A stretch of 50,379 bases of DNA, taken from NCBI GenBank assembly GCA_910589185.1, contig CAJUSU010000011.1:1-50379 (forward strand). Reading direction: 5' to 3'. The stretch's first letter is position 1, and the number at the start of each line of letters is the position of its first letter. A model generated the notes under the pieces. That model made no database searches, had not been told where the DNA came from, and worked only from the letters and a program-made list of their open reading frames with translations. The DNA comes from an uncultured Clostridia bacterium (GTDB taxonomy: Bacteria > Bacillota > Clostridia > TANB77 > CAG-508). A program made the position numbers and the translations under genes. Below are positions 1 to 7,678 of this stretch, piece by piece.

Positions 1-33
1 TGATTTATCATCACAATATACTAAATGTACCAT
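1..33 (-). CDS. 5' end of an unidentified gene, cut by the window edge
   Basis: An ATG at 33 reads MVHLVYCDDKS leftward before the window ends. A purine-rich ribosome binding site (GAGGTAGAAGG) sits just upstream, and a TATAAT box lies at 73-78 on the same strand. Eleven residues are too few to assign a family. The hydrophobic first strand suggests the start of a small cytoplasmic protein, but that is only an impression. Confidence 0.5.
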   Translation of the reverse strand, partial: MVHLVYCDDKS

Positions 34-84
34 CCTTCTACCTCATCTTTCAATTACTATCTTACGTTTTTAATTATATCATAG

Positions 85-119
85 AGTACAAGTAATTTTA
101 AAGCTTAATTACTTGTACT
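85..119. repeat. 13-bp inverted repeat between the first two genes
   Basis: AGTACAAGTAATT at 85-97 is followed after 9 bases by its exact reverse complement at 107-119. It lies between the stop of the DUF4180 gene (138) and the start of the edge gene (33). It could be the terminator of the former or an operator for the latter. There is no clear T-run on either side, so I do not call it a terminator outright. Confidence 0.5.
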
Positions 120-137
120 ACTTATTATAATTTGCGT

Positions 138-491
138 TTATGATTTGCTTAGCATCTTTATTGCTTCATCTTCATTTTCTACAAAAAATATATCTTTTCC
201 GTTGTTGCTCTCATATATAAAATCTTTTAATGGTTTACTTGTATATTTTGAATAATCTCCAAATATAGCAAATTTCGTTTGATAATTGATAAACTTTTGT
301 AAAATTTCTCCTGCTAATCCTTTGCTTAATATGAAAAAATCTTCTACTATTGCACTTTTACTCAATGCTATTTTATCACAGTTCGTTTCATATTTTATAG
401 ACATGATAAAATCAATGGCTGTCTGAACATCTTTTATGATAAGTTCGTTACTATTGACCACTGCTATGTTATTTATAACTTTTGTTTCCAT
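138..491 (-). CDS. DUF4180 domain protein
   Basis: A 117-residue cytoplasmic protein of the DUF4180 family, recognised by the internal pattern YETNCDKIALSKSAIVEDFF followed by LAGEILQKFINYQTKFAI and FIYESNNGKDIFFV. The length matches the family. The ATG at 491 is chosen because GGAGGAGGT lies just upstream; a longer frame starting at 512 would put this Shine-Dalgarno inside the gene. Function is unknown. The family resembles STAS-like small alpha/beta proteins and often sits near regulators in Firmicutes. It stands alone here, with a degraded regulator upstream. Confidence 0.8.
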   Translation of the reverse strand: METKVINNIAVVNSNELIIKDVQTAIDFIMSIKYETNCDKIALSKSAIVEDFFILSKGLAGEILQKFINYQTKFAIFGDYSKYTSKPLKDFIYESNNGKDIFFVENEDEAIKMLSKS

Positions 492-535
492 TCCCGATAC
501 CTCCTCCATCAACTGTAATTATGCTACAAACAAAT

Positions 536-990
536 TTAAGCTTTCTTTCGAGTTAATACAATTCCAACAATTGATACAATAAGAATAATTGGTGCTATTC
601 TAATAAATAGCCATTCAAATGAATGAAAAGCAACTCCAAAAACAGCATTTTCAGGATCATTGTAATCCCAATTAAAATAAGGACTCTTTACTAAGAATAA
701 AGAAATGAAAATTATTATCGTAATTGCACATAATGAAATTAATATCCAATGAATCATTTTTCTTCTTGTATTCTTCCTTTGCAATAGTTGTAGGTTTATT
801 ATCTCTAATTTTTCAGAAATTGCTTTCAAATCATCTACTTTAGACTCTGAAATATTTTCTCCAAGTAAAGTGCTTACTGGTGTCTCAAGAACCTCTGATA
901 TTAAAACTAACATTTCTGAATCAGGAACAGATAATCCTTGCTCCCATTATTATATAAAGAATCGTCCGTTGCTACAAGCAATGCTTATTA
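536..990 (-). pseudogene. Decayed XRE-type regulator with C-terminal membrane domain
   Basis: The open part (536-913) encodes MLVLISEVLETPVSTLLGE, the end of a Cro/C1 helix-turn-helix domain, then a linker and two membrane segments. Reading upstream in the same frame continues the HTH with WEQGLSVPDSE (about 912-946) and then meets two adjacent TAA stops. The preceding HTH residues (VATDDSLYN) are in a different frame, so at least one indel has broken the DNA-binding domain. No CGG codon is involved, unlike the other frameshifts in this window. This looks like a genuine pseudogene. Confidence 0.7.
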
Positions 991-1027
991 ACATTCAGGT
1001 TTTTTAGCCATAAAGTTGTAATTTGTG

Positions 1028-1435
1028 TTACTTTCTATTTGGTTTTCTCTTTATAAAAAGTAATTTCTTCAAGTCTTCGATTATCAAATTATTCGTTATA
1101 TTAAACATAACCCATTTTCCATCGTGGAATGTTTCAGCAGTATCATAGATTTCTAGTATGCTTGGTGAAATTTCATTTCTCATTTCTTCAATTTTAGTTC
1201 TTTCTTCTTTGCCAAAGATAATCATAAATCCCAATGTGTTGTCCTTAAAATAAAATGCGCATAAAGTTTTACCACCTTTTCTAAACTTATATTCATAAAT
1301 CCATTTTTTGCCACCTTTATTCCATATTTGTTCCATATCATAAAGTTTTGTTATTTCATCAACAATATCATAAAAAGTATTAACCTTATCGCTTCCTACT
1401 AATTTCTCAAGATCTTCTTTTTTTATATTTTCCAT
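1028..1435 (-). CDS. DUF3788 family protein
   Basis: A 135-residue cytoplasmic protein. The central motif KWIYEYKFRKGGKTLCAFYF followed by LGFMIIFGKEE is typical of DUF3788 (a small YdhG/YjbR-like fold of unknown function). The ATG at 1435 is preferred over a TTG six bases upstream, because the AGAGAGGA ribosome binding site would touch the TTG. It stands alone between a pseudogene and the RhuM-Fic gene, in a stretch of small accessory genes. Function unknown. Confidence 0.75.
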   Translation of the reverse strand: MENIKKEDLEKLVGSDKVNTFYDIVDEITKLYDMEQIWNKGGKKWIYEYKFRKGGKTLCAFYFKDNTLGFMIIFGKEERTKIEEMRNEISPSILEIYDTAETFHDGKWVMFNITNNLIIEDLKKLLFIKRKPNRK

Positions 1436-1536
1436 AATCAATCCTCTCTATAACACTATTCATCAACGCAATTATAACACAAAAGATAGATAATTTTCAA
1501 ATATCTGCCTTCATTCTCTGTCATATCTTACTTAAA

Positions 1537-2490
1537 TCATTCATTATTCAAAAAATTCATTACTAAGTCTATAATTACTTCTTTCTCTTTTGGATTTGAT
1601 TCCGCTATTAACAATGTCAATGCTGCTAAAGTATTATTATCAATAGTCTGCTTTCCACCTTTATATAAAATATCATAGAAATTTAAAAAGTAGATGAACA
1701 AAGTCGCTGCAATTCTTTTATTGCCATCTGTAAACACATGATTTTTCACTATTAAGTATAAGAAATTTGCTCCCTTTTCTTCTATACTTTTGTATATATC
1801 TTGTCCTCCAAAGCTTTGATAAATATTCCCTATAATTGACTCTAATCCTTTACCTCTTTCAACAGCAAATAATGTGCTTTCTTCATTAAATCTAAGTTTA
1901 TTGATAACTTCTATACATTGCTTGTATTCAATTTTTCTTTCGTCTGTACTTCCTTCTATTTTCTTTAATGTTTTATGGTCATAGTCATCTAACAAGTCTA
2001 ATGCTTTTGAATATTCTCCAATTACTTTTAATATTTCTTTTGCATCATTATTTTGCAATCTTTCTTCCATACGATTGGCTATATCTATTAACTTTACTGT
2101 CTTTTCTAAATATTCTAACCTTTTTTGATTTACTGCATATCCTTTTAGCATATAGTCTTTTAGGATTTTCGTAGCCCATTTTCTGAAGATTACACCATTT
2201 TTAGATTTAACTCGATAACCAATACTTAATATCATATCTAAGTTATAATATTCCATTTGATATTTTTTTCCATCTGAAGCAGTTGTCGCAAATTTTGCGA
2301 CAACTGAATTATCTAGTGATAATTCTTCGTTTAAAGCATTATTAATGTGTTTTCCTATTGTCTTTATATCTCTACTAAATAATTCTGATAGCTGTTGTCT
2401 ATTTAGCCACACTGTTTCATCTTTTAAATTAACCTCCAATTTCACTCCTTGATTTTCAAATAAAATGATTTCGTTCTTTTTTTCGTCCAT
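1537..2490 (-). CDS. RhuM-family protein with C-terminal Fic/Doc domain
   Basis: A 317-residue two-domain protein. Residues about 1-115 are the RhuM (virulence protein) domain: WLNRQQLSELFSRDIKTIGK is HTH-like and YNLDMILSIGYRVKS is the family signature. Residues about 190-310 are a Fic/Doc domain with the active-site motif HVFTDGNKRIAA, matching HxFx(D/E)GNKR, whose His and Asn-Lys-Arg position and transfer a nucleotide or phosphate onto target proteins. No small antitoxin frame is visible next to it, so it may be a solitary Fic enzyme; the RhuM domain may give regulation or DNA binding. The architecture occurs in mobile and defence-rich regions. Confidence 0.85.
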   Translation of the reverse strand: MDEKKNEIILFENQGVKLEVNLKDETVWLNRQQLSELFSRDIKTIGKHINNALNEELSLDNSVVAKFATTASDGKKYQMEYYNLDMILSIGYRVKSKNGVIFRKWATKILKDYMLKGYAVNQKRLEYLEKTVKLIDIANRMEERLQNNDAKEILKVIGEYSKALDLLDDYDHKTLKKIEGSTDERKIEYKQCIEVINKLRFNEESTLFAVERGKGLESIIGNIYQSFGGQDIYKSIEEKGANFLYLIVKNHVFTDGNKRIAATLFIYFLNFYDILYKGGKQTIDNNTLAALTLLIAESNPKEKEVIIDLVMNFLNNE

Positions 2491-2642
2491 AAAAACACTT
2501 CCTTTTCCATAAAAATTTAGTTAGCTACGTCTATTGCTACATATAAATTTCATGTGTTGTTTTAAAACTATTGTTTGTATTATATGGTAAAGTAATCTAT
2601 ATGTCAATATTTCCTTTCAAGTTTTTAATAAAAAAATAAAAT

Positions 2643-2680
2643 ACACCCAAAATCTTAGATTTCTCCAGTATTTTAGGCGC
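2643..2680 (-). terminator. Terminator of the XRE/membrane pair
   Basis: On the minus strand an 11-bp stem with three G-U pairs (arms 2670-2680 and 2643-2653) is followed by ATTTTATTTTTTT. It lies directly downstream of the membrane protein stop at 2698. Confidence 0.65.
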
Positions 2681-2697
2681 ACCATTTCTCTTCTATT

Positions 2698-3117
2698 CTA
2701 TATCTTTTTAGAAATAATAACATTAGCAAAAACATATATCACAAGTTGTATGCCAACTATAAATCCTAAATATATTCCTAGTTCATTGTTTACTAATGCA
2801 AGTGTCAATGAACCTAATGACTGTAGTAAAATACAAATTCTAAAAGTAATTGCCATTGACTTTGTAGAAATCTGAATATTTCTTTCATCTGTCAACTGAA
2901 TTTCTCTATCTCTTAAGTTCTTAGGGTTTCTTAATGTTAGTATATTTTTAATCAATAACACTAAACTTGCCACTGCAACACTGGTTCCAAAACCATTCAT
3001 ATATCCTGACTGCATTTCACTTAAATCTTTTACTTGAAATGATGCTATCGCCATGATAATTCCAATTATCATCAAAACTCCACATATAACACATTTTACC
3101 TTCAATCTTTTTTCCAT
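2698..3117 (-). CDS. Four-helix membrane protein paired with an XRE regulator
   Basis: A 139-residue integral membrane protein with about four hydrophobic segments. Between the second and third is a charged loop, RNPKNLRDREIQLTDERN, characteristic of DUF2178-like proteins that follow a small XRE regulator in Firmicutes. The ATG at 3117 is preceded by GAGGAGG inside the end of the regulator gene. The regulator stop (3119) lies two bases upstream, so the two are translationally coupled. Function unknown; probably a regulator and its membrane partner. Confidence 0.7.
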   Translation of the reverse strand: MEKRLKVKCVICGVLMIIGIIMAIASFQVKDLSEMQSGYMNGFGTSVAVASLVLLIKNILTLRNPKNLRDREIQLTDERNIQISTKSMAITFRICILLQSLGSLTLALVNNELGIYLGFIVGIQLVIYVFANVIISKKI

Positions 3118-3118
3118 T

Positions 3119-3319
3119 CTAATTTTCCTCCTCATAAATAAAAATTTCCTCAATAGATTTTCCAAAATGATTTGCTATTTTAAATGCTAATAATATGGAA
3201 GGGTTATATTTCCCCTTTTCTATTGAAATAATGGTTTGTCTAGATACTCCTACAATGCTAGCTAAATCTTCCTGTTTTTCCCCCAGTAATTTTCTGTATT
3301 CCTCTACTTTGTTTTTCAA
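3119..3319 (-). CDS. Small XRE-family (Cro/C1-type) transcriptional regulator
   Basis: A 66-residue protein that is almost entirely an HTH_3 domain: EYRKLLGEKQEDLASIVGVS, then RQTIISIEKGKYNPSILLAF. It resembles the compact YgzD/YozG-like regulators that repress their own operon. It starts the two-gene unit with the membrane protein. Its upstream region (3335-3375) has a short TAAAGTTAACTTTA inverted repeat, a plausible autoregulatory operator. Confidence 0.85.
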   Translation of the reverse strand: MKNKVEEYRKLLGEKQEDLASIVGVSRQTIISIEKGKYNPSILLAFKIANHFGKSIEEIFIYEEEN

Positions 3320-3344
3320 TTTACCACTTCCTTTTTAATATATG

Positions 3345-3358
3345 TAAAGTTAACTTTA
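3345..3358. promoter_or_regulatory. Palindrome upstream of the XRE regulator
   Basis: The 14-base sequence TAAAGTTAACTTTA is self-complementary and lies about 26 bases upstream of the regulator start. A short palindrome in this place is typical of autoregulated XRE/membrane pairs. Its use as operator is inferred. Confidence 0.45.
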
Positions 3359-3421
3359 CTTTATTATACGCTGTCTTTTTTGAAATGTCAAGTATCCTTT
3401 ACATATTTTTATAAAATAAAA

Positions 3422-3439
3422 GAGAGCCTGCTTGCTCCC
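3422..3439 (-). terminator. Terminator of the CaCA antiporter gene
   Basis: On the minus strand GGGAGC, a 6-base loop and GCTCTC form a stem, followed by TTTTATTTTAT. It abuts the antiporter stop codon at 3440. Confidence 0.7.
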
Positions 3440-4390
3440 TTAGCTTACTAATAAATATCCTATATATCCTACATACATTAAGAAATAGATAATTCCATTT
3501 GCCCTACTCATTTCATTTTTCGGTGGTATTATTGGAAATAATGCTAGGATTAGTGTTGCTACTACTAATACAATTAAATCCATATTATAACTGAAATTAT
3601 AGCTAATTGGATGGATAAAGGCTGCTACACCAATAATCAATAACATATTGAAAATATTAGACCCTATAATATTTCCAATGGCAATATCACTATTGCCTTT
3701 AATCGCTGCGGTCACACTTGTTACCAATTCTGGAAGACTTGTCCCTACTGCAAGTATCGTTAAACCAATAATCTTCTCGCTAACCCCAAAATAGTTGGCA
3801 ATATTAACTGCATTATCTACTGCTAAATCTCCACCAACCTTTAGCCCTATAACTCCTAATACAATTAACAAAATATCCTTTAAAATAGGTAGTAATTTCT
3901 TCTCTGTCTTTACTTTCCCTTGCTTTTCTTGGCTACTTTGCTTCTTCGCCATAAAAATTGTATATACAATAAATAGTAAAAACAAAAGTAGTAAAAGGAT
4001 TGCTTCTACTTTGTTAATGGATCCGCCTGTGTTGCAAAGAACAATAAATATTACCGTGAATACTAAACACATGGGAATTTCAAAAAGCCTAGTTTCTTTT
4101 TGAAATTTGACTGGTTTTATCATAGTAGAAAGTCCTAATATGAGTAGCAAATTACACAAATTACTTCCAATAACATTTCCTATGGACATATCAGAAAGTC
4201 CCTCTAATGCTGATGTTGTACTGACAAATAACTCTGGCATAGAGGTTCCTATGGAAACAATGGTAAGCCCTATAATAATCTCTGGAATTTGAAATCTCTT
4301 GGCAATACTGCTTGCCCCATTTACTAACCAATCTGCTCCTAAAATAAGGAGTGCAAATCCCACAATAATTAAAAAGACTGAAAGTATCAC
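3440..4390 (-). CDS. Calcium/sodium antiporter, CaCA family (YrbG-like)
   Basis: A 316-residue membrane protein with about ten transmembrane segments in two inverted repeats. Each carries the ion-binding alpha motif: GTSMPELFVS with GNVIGSNLCNLLLILG in the first half, and GTSLPELVTS with GNIIGSNIFNMLLIIG in the second. The acidic residue in each PEL motif coordinates the cation. It exchanges Ca2+ (or other divalent cations) for Na+ or H+ across the cytoplasmic membrane. The start is GTG at 4390, seven bases after AGGAGG. It is monocistronic with its own terminator. The exact ion specificity cannot be read. Confidence 0.9.
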   Translation of the reverse strand: MILSVFLIIVGFALLILGADWLVNGASSIAKRFQIPEIIIGLTIVSIGTSMPELFVSTTSALEGLSDMSIGNVIGSNLCNLLLILGLSTMIKPVKFQKETRLFEIPMCLVFTVIFIVLCNTGGSINKVEAILLLLLFLLFIVYTIFMAKKQSSQEKQGKVKTEKKLLPILKDILLIVLGVIGLKVGGDLAVDNAVNIANYFGVSEKIIGLTILAVGTSLPELVTSVTAAIKGNSDIAIGNIIGSNIFNMLLIIGVAAFIHPISYNFSYNMDLIVLVVATLILALFPIIPPKNEMSRANGIIYFLMYVGYIGYLLVS

Positions 4391-4463
4391 TTGCTTTCCT
4401 CCTCTTTCTTCTATTTTTTCAAAACAAATTGAATTATAACATTGCTGCTTCTAATTTACAACT

Positions 4464-4931
4464 TTAAAATAAAATATATTGATGTTTTATATGTTGTACT
4501 AATTTAATTAAGTCACTTAGCTGCATAGATACCGTTTTCGTGTTTATATTAGGGTGTGCCAAGACTTTCTCATTTGCTAATTCTTTATCAATTAGCAAAG
4601 TTACTAAATTATTCTTATCATTGACTAGACCAAGCGGTGTCACACTACCAATTGTAAGATCTAAAATATCTTTTAACTCTTCCTCACTAGCAAAGCTTAG
4701 TTTAGCTTCATTTACTAAATGCGCAATTGCCTTTAAATCTGCTCTTTTCTCTGCTTTTATAAAAATAAGATAATACCTATCTTTACTTTTAACAAATAAA
4801 TTTTTGCATCCTATTCCATCAATCTTATTAGCAATATCTTCTTGTAGTGCTTCTTCAGCTGTATATATAGCTTTATGTTCTATTTCCTCATAATTAATAT
4901 TCAGTTCCATTAAAATCTTATAAATATCCAT
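4464..4931 (-). CDS. YbaK/ProX-type aminoacyl-tRNA deacylase (PrdX-like)
   Basis: A 155-residue cytoplasmic protein of the YbaK/prolyl-tRNA-synthetase-associated family. It carries the ligand-binding pattern GSVTPLGLVND and the C-terminal HPNINTKTVSM strand, plus an early conserved lysine in CKNLFVKSKDRYYLIF. Its best match in size and motif is PrdX, which hydrolyses mischarged Ala-tRNA(Pro) in trans. The ProRS in this window also appears to carry an internal editing insert, so this may be redundant or act on another tRNA. Confidence 0.8.
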   Translation of the reverse strand: MDIYKILMELNINYEEIEHKAIYTAEEALQEDIANKIDGIGCKNLFVKSKDRYYLIFIKAEKRADLKAIAHLVNEAKLSFASEEELKDILDLTIGSVTPLGLVNDKNNLVTLLIDKELANEKVLAHPNINTKTVSMQLSDLIKLVQHIKHQYILF

Positions 4932-4973
4932 ATTAAACCTCCCATTGTTTTAAGTCTTATTATAACGTAAAAA

Positions 4974-4994
4974 CAAGTGATTATCAATCACCTG
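4974..4994 (-). terminator. Terminator downstream of the flavodoxin gene
   Basis: A 9-bp stem (CAAGTGATT / AATCACCTG, one G-U pair) with a 3-base loop is followed on the minus strand by GTTTTTA. It ends the CMD-cupin/flavodoxin unit. A closely similar CAAGTGATT hairpin ends the PAP2 gene at 6964. Confidence 0.7.
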
Positions 4995-5007
4995 CTTACT
5001 TATTTCT

Positions 5008-5484
5008 CTATAACCCATTTATCCAATTTTCAATCTCTTGTTCTTTTGTAACCAATTTATCACTATAACTCTCAAATACAATATTCATGCCTTTATCGAC
5101 TTTTGAATTTGGACAAAGTTTTTCTATTTCTTGAAAAGTTCTTCCAAGCCAACCTGCATTAGTAGCATAAGGTTTAATGATTTTTCCTGATAAGTCATTT
5201 TGAGTTAAAAAGGTTCTAATAGCTGGCACTGGTCGATACCACCATACAGGAGTACCAAGTATCACTTCTTCATATTTGCTTAAGTCCACATCTATTTTTT
5301 GAATTTCTGGTAAGTAATTACTTGCTTCGCTGTTTTGTTCATCATTGACAACAGTTTCATAATCTCCCGAATAAGGAACAACAGTCTTAATTTCTAATAT
5401 ATCACAATTTAGTTTTGCCTTAATTTGATTTGCTATCATTCTTGTATTATTAGTATAGGAAAAATATACAATCAATTTATTCAT
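5008..5484 (-). CDS. Flavodoxin family protein
   Basis: A 158-residue flavodoxin-like protein. It has the N-terminal FMN phosphate loop YFSYTNNTRMIA and the aromatic stretch GTPVWWYRPVPA that contacts the isoalloxazine ring. Length and order fit the flavodoxin_4 group. It likely carries or transfers electrons, or reduces quinone-type substrates with bound FMN. It follows the CMD-cupin gene by 15 bases, so the two are probably co-transcribed for one redox or detoxification function. The physiological partner is unknown. Confidence 0.85.
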   Translation of the reverse strand: MNKLIVYFSYTNNTRMIANQIKAKLNCDILEIKTVVPYSGDYETVVNDEQNSEASNYLPEIQKIDVDLSKYEEVILGTPVWWYRPVPAIRTFLTQNDLSGKIIKPYATNAGWLGRTFQEIEKLCPNSKVDKGMNIVFESYSDKLVTKEQEIENWINGL

Positions 5485-5499
5485 AAATTATCCCTCCAC

Positions 5500-6231
5500 T
5501 TATAACTTATCATATTCTTCATCTGTAACAGGCTCACACCATTCATTACTTGTATTTTCTCCCAGCACTTCTACCGCTAGATGGCTGAACCAACTGGTGC
5601 TTTTAGCACCGTGCCAATGTTTTACATTAGCAGGTATGGTAACAACATCACCCGATTTTAAGCTCTGCGCTGGCTTTCCTTCCTCCTGATACCAACCTTC
5701 TCCATCTACACATATTAAAATCTGTCCCCCACCTTTTGTTGCTTTATGAATATGCCAATTGTTTCTACATCTAGGCTCAAAGGTTACATTTGCTATCAAC
5801 ATATTCTCTGTTTTTGCTAATGGTTTTAAATAGGAATTTCCAATAAAATATTGAGCAAAATTGACATTTGGCTCTCCTTGCCCGAACACACCACCATGCT
5901 CCTCTTTTTCTTCCTCTTCCCCATATACTTCTTCAATTAAAGCAAAAGCGCTCCATGCTTTAGGCCAACCACTATAAAATGCTAACTGCGTTACAATTTC
6001 TACTGCCTCTGATTTTGTAATTCCATGTTTCTTTCCTATGATAAAATGCGATTCTAATTGAGGAAATAATCCTTGTGCCATTAAAGCTGAAATGGTTATC
6101 ATACTTCTATGTTTTAATGATAATTTTTCCTCTCTACTCCACACCTCTCCAAATAACACATCGTCATTTAATTCAGCAAATTTTGGCGCTAACTTTCCTA
6201 ATTTATCTCTCCCAGCTGTTTGTTTTTCCAT
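5500..6231 (-). CDS. Carboxymuconolactone decarboxylase-like and cupin fusion
   Basis: A 243-residue protein with two domains. Residues about 10-100 are a CMD/AhpD-like helical domain (SLKHRSMITISALMAQGLFP; FYSGWPKAWSAFALIEEVY). Residues about 125-235 are a cupin with the metal-binding set HIHKATKGGGQ and, later, HWHGA. Such fusions are annotated as CMD family proteins and are linked to oxidative or electrophile stress. The CMD domain lacks the AhpD CxxC pair, so a classical peroxidase role is unlikely. It is upstream of and close to the flavodoxin gene. The reaction is not known. Confidence 0.8.
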   Translation of the reverse strand: MEKQTAGRDKLGKLAPKFAELNDDVLFGEVWSREEKLSLKHRSMITISALMAQGLFPQLESHFIIGKKHGITKSEAVEIVTQLAFYSGWPKAWSAFALIEEVYGEEEEKEEHGGVFGQGEPNVNFAQYFIGNSYLKPLAKTENMLIANVTFEPRCRNNWHIHKATKGGGQILICVDGEGWYQEEGKPAQSLKSGDVVTIPANVKHWHGAKSTSWFSHLAVEVLGENTSNEWCEPVTDEEYDKL

Positions 6232-6310
6232 TTTCTCTCCTCCTCATAAGTTCTATATTATATATACTACTTGGAGTTAACTCAAAGTCAATAGTTTTTA
6301 AAAAATTTCT

Positions 6311-6925
6311 TTAATCAAATTGCACTTGCCAATTTGCATCATCTTTTGCTTGAAAGCACATTTCTATTTGCTCTTTCGTACATTTTTCTTCTGCTAAGTT
6401 TTGTGGTAATTCATCTAATCCAAAATACTTTATTTCCGTTGTTTCACTATTTTCTGCAAACTCTCCACCAATTCGTTCACACAAAACAAATACTTTCCAT
6501 ACTCCATAAGCATATACTGGTCTATTATGTTTGTTCCTATCTTGCACAGCAATTAGTCTGATTGCTTTTGCATCTAATCCAGTTTCTTCTTTTACTTCTT
6601 TTATCGTGTTAGACTTTGCTGACTCTAACACATCTACCCAACCACCTGGTAATGACCAAGTTCCATTTTTTTCATGAGTTAATAGAATTTTGTTATCTTG
6701 AAAGATGGCTGCCCTTGTATCTAGTTTTGGTGTTTGATAACCTGTTTCATTGCAAAATAAGCCTTTTACTTTTTCCAAGTTAATATCGCTTTTTTCTACT
6801 ATCATTTCTGCTGCTATTTCTCTTAATCTTTCATATCTTTCTATATCATAAACATTTTGTGTATAAGCAAGTCCTGCTTGTGCTAAGCTTTGTATTTCCA
6901 TAGCCCATTTTAACCATTTTTCCAT
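6311..6925 (-). CDS. Nudix hydrolase with N-terminal helical domain
   Basis: A 204-residue protein. The first 65 residues form a helical region typical of YjhB-like hydrolases that act on ADP-ribose or NADH. The Nudix domain follows, with a box reading G(x5)E(x7)KEVKEETGL, where the usual first Arg is Lys. The EExxEE acidic residues that bind the metal are present. The ATG at 6925 is chosen because GGAGG lies 9 bases upstream; a longer frame from 6967 lacks one. Substrate not determinable. Confidence 0.87.
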   Translation of the reverse strand: MEKWLKWAMEIQSLAQAGLAYTQNVYDIERYERLREIAAEMIVEKSDINLEKVKGLFCNETGYQTPKLDTRAAIFQDNKILLTHEKNGTWSLPGGWVDVLESAKSNTIKEVKEETGLDAKAIRLIAVQDRNKHNRPVYAYGVWKVFVLCERIGGEFAENSETTEIKYFGLDELPQNLAEEKCTKEQIEMCFQAKDDANWQVQFD

Positions 6926-6963
6926 GTTATTTTTCCTCCATTTTTTTAAATCATAACATAAAA

Positions 6964-6990
6964 GCAAGTGATTATCAACTAATCACTTGC
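6964..6990 (-). terminator. Terminator overlapping the end of the PAP2 gene
   Basis: An 11-bp perfect stem (GCAAGTGATTA / TAATCACTTGC) with a 5-base loop is followed on the minus strand by TTTTATG. Its upstream arm lies within the last codons of the PAP2 gene. Confidence 0.75.
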
Positions 6991-7608
6991 CTTTATCCAA
7001 TTGTTCACACTACTTATATAGAGCACTAAATAAGAAATGGATACTAAAAAACCTGCTATTACATCACTTGTATAATGAACTCCTAAATAAATTCTACTGA
7101 TTCCAATAGAAATGATTAGAATACTCAAAAACGTAATTAATCCTATTTTCAAATACTTATCCTTTACATATCTATAAATAAGATAAATCAGAAATCCATA
7201 AAAAGCCATACTTACCATGGAATGCCCTGAAGGAAAGCTATAACCTGTTTCATCAATAATTCTATATTCTGTTGGTCTTGGCCTTTGTAATATTTGTTTT
7301 ATCAATATATTTAGCCCTGTTACAATACACAAATTCGCAAAAATGGAAATTCCTATCCTTCTATTCTTAATTGCAATTGCTAAAATAATTGTAAGCCCTA
7401 TTAGTATAATAGGTCCACCAAAATTGGTGATAAATTTTGCAATTGGTGTTGCAAAATCTGATATCAAAAAACTAGATATTAACTCATAGCCTATGATATC
7501 TGCCTGTAATATCTCTTTACTAAATACCTCCTCTGCCAATTTTAAAAATCCAATTAAGCAGACTAGTAAAATAAGCCACTTTAAATTCTTCTTCATCAAC
7601 TCTTTCAT
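6979..7608 (-). CDS. PAP2-family membrane phosphatase
   Basis: A 209-residue protein with about six membrane segments and the three phosphatase motifs in order: KQILQRPRP, PSGH and SRIYLGVHYTSD. The histidines of the last two and the flanking Arg/Asp form the active site facing outside. Family members dephosphorylate undecaprenyl pyrophosphate, phosphatidylglycerol phosphate or related lipids. It lies 70 bases downstream of the MATE gene with a terminator between. It could be a BcrC/YbjG-type lipid carrier phosphatase, but the family does not fix the substrate. Confidence 0.87.
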   Translation of the reverse strand: MKELMKKNLKWLILLVCLIGFLKLAEEVFSKEILQADIIGYELISSFLISDFATPIAKFITNFGGPIILIGLTIILAIAIKNRRIGISIFANLCIVTGLNILIKQILQRPRPTEYRIIDETGYSFPSGHSMVSMAFYGFLIYLIYRYVKDKYLKIGLITFLSILIISIGISRIYLGVHYTSDVIAGFLVSISYLVLYISSVNNWIKASD

Positions 7609-7643
7609 TTTTCCTCTTTTCTATTTGCATATCATATTACAAA

Positions 7644-7672
7644 AGCAGATAATTTTCAAGAAATCATCCGCT
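7644..7672 (-). terminator. Terminator of the MATE gene
   Basis: A 12-bp stem (AGCGGATGATTT with AAATTATCTGCT, three G-U pairs) and 5-base loop are followed by TTTTGTAAT on the minus strand, just after the MATE stop at 7679. Confidence 0.65.
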
Positions 7673-7678
7673 CTAATT

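Noticed and set aside
914..1005. A ninth CGG shift in the XRE fragment
   Set aside because: A CGG lies nearby (ACGGAC) but is not in the frame of the HTH, and +1 reading meets TAA TAA. The gene is simply broken.
6075..6314. Plus-strand open frames opposite long genes (for example at 6075, 13018, 25357, 45013)
   Set aside because: They are shadows of minus-strand genes: no ribosome binding site, no homology and composition of antisense reading.
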